From assembly GCA_049970695.1 (NCBI GenBank), contig JBMFML010000009.1, forward strand, positions 1-52,252: a DNA stretch of 52,252 nucleotides. The letters run 5' to 3'. Below the pieces are notes generated by a model. That model worked only from the letters and a program-made list of their open reading frames with translations, had not been told where the DNA came from and ran no database searches. Below, piece by piece: positions 48,985-52,252 of this stretch (position 1 is its first letter; each line of letters begins with the position of its first letter). A program made the position numbers and the translations under genes. The DNA comes from UBA285 sp049970695. Lineage in GTDB: Archaea > Thermoproteota > Thermoprotei_A > Sulfolobales > Desulfurococcaceae.

Positions 48985-50256
48985 TTGAGCGAGAGCCGCC
49001 TACCCTGGATCATAAAGTACAGGCCCAAGACCCTCGACGAGTACGTCAACCAGGAAGAAGCCAAGCAAAAGCTAGTTGCTTGGCTGAACTCCTGGCTTAA
49101 GGGCAAGGTGCCCGAGAAAAAGGCGCTCTTACTCTACGGTCCCGCGGGCTGCGGCAAGACAAGCCTCGTAGAGGCAGCCGCGAGGACCCTCGGCTTCGAG
49201 ATTTTCGAAATGAACGCGAGTGACAACAGGAGGAAGGCGGACATAGAGAGAATGGCAAAGACGGCGTCGATGACGGCCAGCCTCAGGGGCAAGAAAAAGA
49301 TCATACTGCTCGACGAAATAGACGGCCTGGATCCGAGAAGCGATGAGGGCGGTATTGAAGCAATAGCGCAAGTCATAGCAAACACCAAGAACCCAATCAT
49401 AATGACGGCAAACAACCCGTTTCAAGAGCACTTGAGGCCCCTGCGTGACTTAGCAGAGCAGGTACCAATGAAGAGGCTGAGCGAGTCGGATGTGGTAGCA
49501 GTCTTGGATAGGATATGCAAGTCCGAGAAGCTTCAGTGCGACCCCCAAGCCCTCAGAGAAATCGCCAGGAGGTCAGAGGGGGACCTCAGGAGCGCCATAA
49601 ACGACTTAGAGGCTGTGGCTGCCCTGGGCAGGAGAGTAACGCTCGAACTCGTCAAGTCGTTTACTACTTACAGAGATAGGGTCTACGCGCCGTGGGAGGC
49701 TCTCAGCAACCTCTTTAACGCAAAGTACATCTTCCAGGCCAAAGACGCCGTGACGTCAACAGACCTTTCCCCAGACGAGTTCGTGACCTGGGTAAATGAG
49801 CACATTCCAACCTACTACGAAGACCCAGTGGAAGTGTGGAGGGCGTACGAAGCACTAAGCAGGGCGGACGTGTACATGGGGAGGATCATGAGGACCCAGA
49901 ACTGGGACCTGCTGAGCTACGCGCTCGACTTGATGGGGCCTGGCGTGGCCTTTGCTAGGCTTCAGTACAAGTGGCGGTGGAAGCCCTTCAAGATGCCCGA
50001 GAGGATCAAGATGCTCGCCGAGACTAAGAAAGCCAGAGAGTATAGGGAAGCCCTTGCAGAGTACCTGGCTAAGAGGCTCCTGACGAGCAAGGCAACAGTG
50101 AAGTCTGATGTAGTCCCCTACTTGAGAGTTATATTTATGCACAACCCCAAGTACGCGGCTGCAATAGCGAGAGAGTACGGGCTGCCCGAGGAAGTCGTCA
50201 AGTGGCTTGCAGGGCCGCGCGCCAGGGAGGTCCTCAGCTACATGAAGAAGCGCTAG
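48985..50256 (+). CDS. rfcL: Replication factor C large subunit
   Basis: 423 residues. WIIKYRPKTLDEYVNQ, Walker A GPAGCGKTS, NASDNRRK, Walker B ILLDEIDGLD and a sensor-1 MTANNP region belong to the AAA+ part; the rest is the large-subunit collar. The C-terminus stops at VLSYMKKR with no charged tail or obvious PCNA-binding QxxLFxF box, which many archaeal RfcL proteins have. TTG 48985 is the start. The last four nt overlap the convergent thiI gene. Confidence 0.93.
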   Translation: MSESRLPWIIKYRPKTLDEYVNQEEAKQKLVAWLNSWLKGKVPEKKALLLYGPAGCGKTSLVEAAARTLGFEIFEMNASDNRRKADIERMAKTASMTASLRGKKKIILLDEIDGLDPRSDEGGIEAIAQVIANTKNPIIMTANNPFQEHLRPLRDLAEQVPMKRLSESDVVAVLDRICKSEKLQCDPQALREIARRSEGDLRSAINDLEAVAALGRRVTLELVKSFTTYRDRVYAPWEALSNLFNAKYIFQAKDAVTSTDLSPDEFVTWVNEHIPTYYEDPVEVWRAYEALSRADVYMGRIMRTQNWDLLSYALDLMGPGVAFARLQYKWRWKPFKMPERIKMLAETKKAREYREALAEYLAKRLLTSKATVKSDVVPYLRVIFMHNPKYAAAIAREYGLPEEVVKWLAGPRAREVLSYMKKR

Positions 50257-51704
50257 CTAGTAGCAGGGAGCTTGCAGCCCTTCAATCCGTGCTTAAGGCT
50301 GTAGGCCTTGTAGCCCCTGTCCCTGAGTTCTTTTGCTATTACGTAGCTCACGCTGCCTGTTTCGCAGACAACTACTATTACCCTGTCTCTCGGGAGGTTT
50401 TCGAAGTCTACTTCTTCGAGTGGTACGGCCCCGTGGAGGGGCGCTTCAACGCGCTCAGCCCTCCCTCTGGCGTCTATTACTAGCGCGCCGCTTGGAATAA
50501 AGTCTATTTCCACATCGCTGGGCAAGACAGCGTCTTCGGGGCTCGCTGAGAGCAGGTCCACCACTCTCATAGTGCTGAGCGCCTTGTCGATAACCGACGC
50601 GCTTACGCGCTCGAGCTGCTTTTTCAGCTCAGCGGGGTCGGCCCTCGTCTCAACCCTCGATGGCGCAATGGCGCACGCCTCGGCCACTCTCGAGGAGAGC
50701 TCGTAGAGGCCTATCTTCCTCGACAGCTCGATGATTTCTTCCTTGTCAAACCCCAGCAAAGGCCTGAGCACTGGGATCCCGGTGTTGGCGACTGCTTCTA
50801 TAGACACGAGGTTCTTGAGCGTCTGACTAGAGGCCTGTCCAATGGACTCTCCTGTGACCAGCGCGTCGTAGCCCCTCTCTCTGGCAATTCGGGCAGCCAC
50901 GATGTACATTAGCGCCCTGAGGACTACCTGCCTGAAGCTCCACTCGACTTTCTCCGAGACCTCGGCAATCACGTCTCTGAAGTCAACTGAAATAAAGAGC
51001 GGGCGGTAGCCGTGCAGCCACTTGCTGGCGAGCTCCTTTGCAACTAGGAACGCGTTGTAGGATATCTGCGTAGACCCCATGATGTAGTGAAGGAAGTCCA
51101 CTCTAATGCCGCGCTTAGCGCTCAGCCAAGCTGCGACAGGCGAGTCGAAGCCCCCGGAGAACAGGACTAGCGCCGAGCCCTCAACGCCTACTGGAAGCCC
51201 CTTAGGCCCCTCGGCCCGCTCCACGTACAAGTAGGCCTTGTGCCCCCTCACCTCGACCTCGACGACGACTTCCGGGTTTTCCAAGTCAACGCCAGCCGAG
51301 TGGGGCTTTAAGAGAGCTCCGGCTTCGCGCGCGACGTCGAGCGATGTAAAGGGGTGGTCTCCGCTCCTCTTAACCCTCACGGCAAACTTCCTGCCCGAGA
51401 CCATGGCCTTGGCGTTTTCGCTTATCCACTCGGCGAGGTCCTTCAATTCTCTGAACTCGTACTCTAAGACCCTGCCAGCACTGTGGACTCCGAAGACCCG
51501 CGATATTGCTGAGAGAGCCTCCTTATCTGTAGACAAGTATATTTTTGCATCAACGACTCTGCACTCAACTACTCTTATGCCCTCTCGAGACAAGGCGTCT
51601 TTCAAGTTCTCTATGAGCCTCTTGTAGAACCTAGGCCTAGACCTGTCGGACTTCAGCGGCAGCTCGCCAGCAACTGTCACTAAGTAGGCTGGCAACCCGG
51701 CCAC
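50253..51704 (-). CDS. thiI: tRNA 4-thiouridine sulfurtransferase ThiI with rhodanese domain
   Basis: 483 residues. A THUMP region occupies about 50-165; the PP-loop adenylation domain begins with LFSGGFDSPVAAW (about 181-193). A conserved CAIAP Cys lies near 344, and a C-terminal rhodanese domain (about 385-483) has the active Cys near 447 in VVVCETGS. ThiI activates U8 of tRNA and transfers sulfur; the rhodanese part carries the persulfide and partners with Cys344, as in enterobacterial ThiI. U8 is present in the tRNA-Pro. GTG 51704 is the start, with TTG 51695 possible. Confidence 0.92.
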   Translation of the reverse strand: MAGLPAYLVTVAGELPLKSDRSRPRFYKRLIENLKDALSREGIRVVECRVVDAKIYLSTDKEALSAISRVFGVHSAGRVLEYEFRELKDLAEWISENAKAMVSGRKFAVRVKRSGDHPFTSLDVAREAGALLKPHSAGVDLENPEVVVEVEVRGHKAYLYVERAEGPKGLPVGVEGSALVLFSGGFDSPVAAWLSAKRGIRVDFLHYIMGSTQISYNAFLVAKELASKWLHGYRPLFISVDFRDVIAEVSEKVEWSFRQVVLRALMYIVAARIARERGYDALVTGESIGQASSQTLKNLVSIEAVANTGIPVLRPLLGFDKEEIIELSRKIGLYELSSRVAEACAIAPSRVETRADPAELKKQLERVSASVIDKALSTMRVVDLLSASPEDAVLPSDVEIDFIPSGALVIDARGRAERVEAPLHGAVPLEEVDFENLPRDRVIVVVCETGSVSYVIAKELRDRGYKAYSLKHGLKGCKLPATS

Positions 51705-51880
51705 GCCACCACGTCTCTACAGCGTATCAATGAGGTAATAGCCCTATTAACTAGGAGAGCAGTGTAAATTCCAGAGGTAGCCTTGAGACCACGAGTTGCC
51801 AACTCCCCAGCCTAGGCAAATCCCGGGTTGATTGCTAGGAGCAGAACTCCTGCCTCAGCCTAGTGGGATCTAGCATATTG

Positions 51881-52167
51881 TCAGCCGTGCCGCGTTCTTT
51901 TTGCAAACCTCTCCAGCTACTTGTCTATTGTTGAGAACAGGAGATTTCTCGTGCGCGCCGTGCTGTACAGCAAGTTGTCAACGAGACCCCTGCGGCCTCT
52001 AGATACATTATCTACCTAGTTTACTAGCTAGTTTTACACTCTCCCAGCCGATCTCTAGGTGCTTAAACGCTTCTTTCAGCAGCCTCACACTTTCGACAAC
52101 GGCCTCTACTTCTGGAAAATACTCGAAGCCGTGATAGTGGCACGAACTTCGGCGCGGCGAAGCCGCC
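51881..52167 (-). pseudogene. Decayed PIN-domain toxin remnant
   Basis: Two frames joined. The first, ending at TAA 52008, reads HYHGFEYFPEVEAVVESVRL then LKEAFKHLEIGWESVKLASKL. The second reads GLVDNLLYSTARTRNLLFST then IDK, a TAG stop, LERFAKR and a final TGA at 51881. The second piece is the last part of a PIN fold (DaLlaaTA-x-x-x-x-l-fvT-x-D-x-x-l), and the first fits the helices before it. The N-terminal strand with the first Asp is not found before the window edge. No antitoxin was seen. The 176 nt between here and thiI hold nothing recognised. Confidence 0.4.
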
Positions 52168-52252
52168 TAGGAACATGATGGGGGGCGCTGTAGCGCTATA
52201 GAGCTGAGACCGAGCAGAGGCTTTTAGCTATTTTATTGGTCTTATTCTCCAT

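Noticed and set aside
1..52252. CRISPR array or insertion sequence
   Set aside because: No regularly spaced direct repeats and no transposase or terminal inverted repeats were seen on either strand.

Overview
The window looks like part of a hyperthermophilic archaeal chromosome, most likely a peptide- and sugar-fermenting member of the Thermoproteota (Crenarchaeota). The evidence is the archaeal replication set (MCM, GINS23-type protein, RFC small and large subunits), an archaeal class I CCA-adding enzyme, GPN-loop GTPase, UPF0200/UPF0201 proteins, RNase Z and Trm-G10, a tRNA-Pro(GGG) with a perfect bulge-helix-bulge intron, TATA-type promoters, frequent GTG/TTG starts and GAGGTG-like ribosome sites. 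Genus cannot be fixed from the sequence alone.

Layout. 1-4400: end of a DUF1464 protein, an ArsB/NhaD-type carrier, a decayed VapBC toxin-antitoxin locus and an unknown membrane protein. 4500-14700: MobB-like protein with an Fe-S domain, then what appears to be a beta-galactan utilisation locus: cytosolic GH35 beta-galactosidase, a sugar ABC importer (binding protein and two permeases, no ATPase) and a surface-anchored GH53 endo-galactanase. 14750-17550: an ECF vitamin-type transporter (T, fused double ATPase, S). 17600-25600: threonine synthase fused to a winged helix, then a Dpp/Opp peptide importer whose binding protein appears to be circularly permuted. 25600-43800: housekeeping and RNA genes (Nudix, FMN reductase, RibL-like, radical SAM, MetRS, ROK kinase, asparaginase, HAD, GPN GTPase, AmrS-like, PRPP synthase, Trm-G10, RNase Z, ThpR, CCA enzyme, a kinase). 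44000-44900: tRNA-Pro beside a decayed HEPN/MNT toxin-antitoxin pair. 44960-51700: replication cluster (GINS23-MCM on the minus strand, RFC small-large on the plus strand) and ThiI. 51880-52252: remains of another PIN-domain toxin.

How it fits together. The GH53 enzyme would cut beta-1,4-galactan outside the cell, the membrane-tethered binding protein and permeases would import galacto-oligosaccharides, and GH35 would release galactose inside. The second ABC system would import peptides. Three separate toxin-antitoxin loci (VapBC, HEPN/MNT, PIN) are all broken.

The strongest novel points are the permuted peptide-binding protein; two genes (RFC small subunit and a radical SAM protein) that appear to begin at CTG codons with near-identical ribosome-binding sites; the threonine synthase-winged helix fusion; and a sugar permease with a large inserted helical domain. 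Stretches with nothing recognisable are about 3092-3275, 4374-4535 (apart from one promoter), 43771-44008 and 51705-51880.
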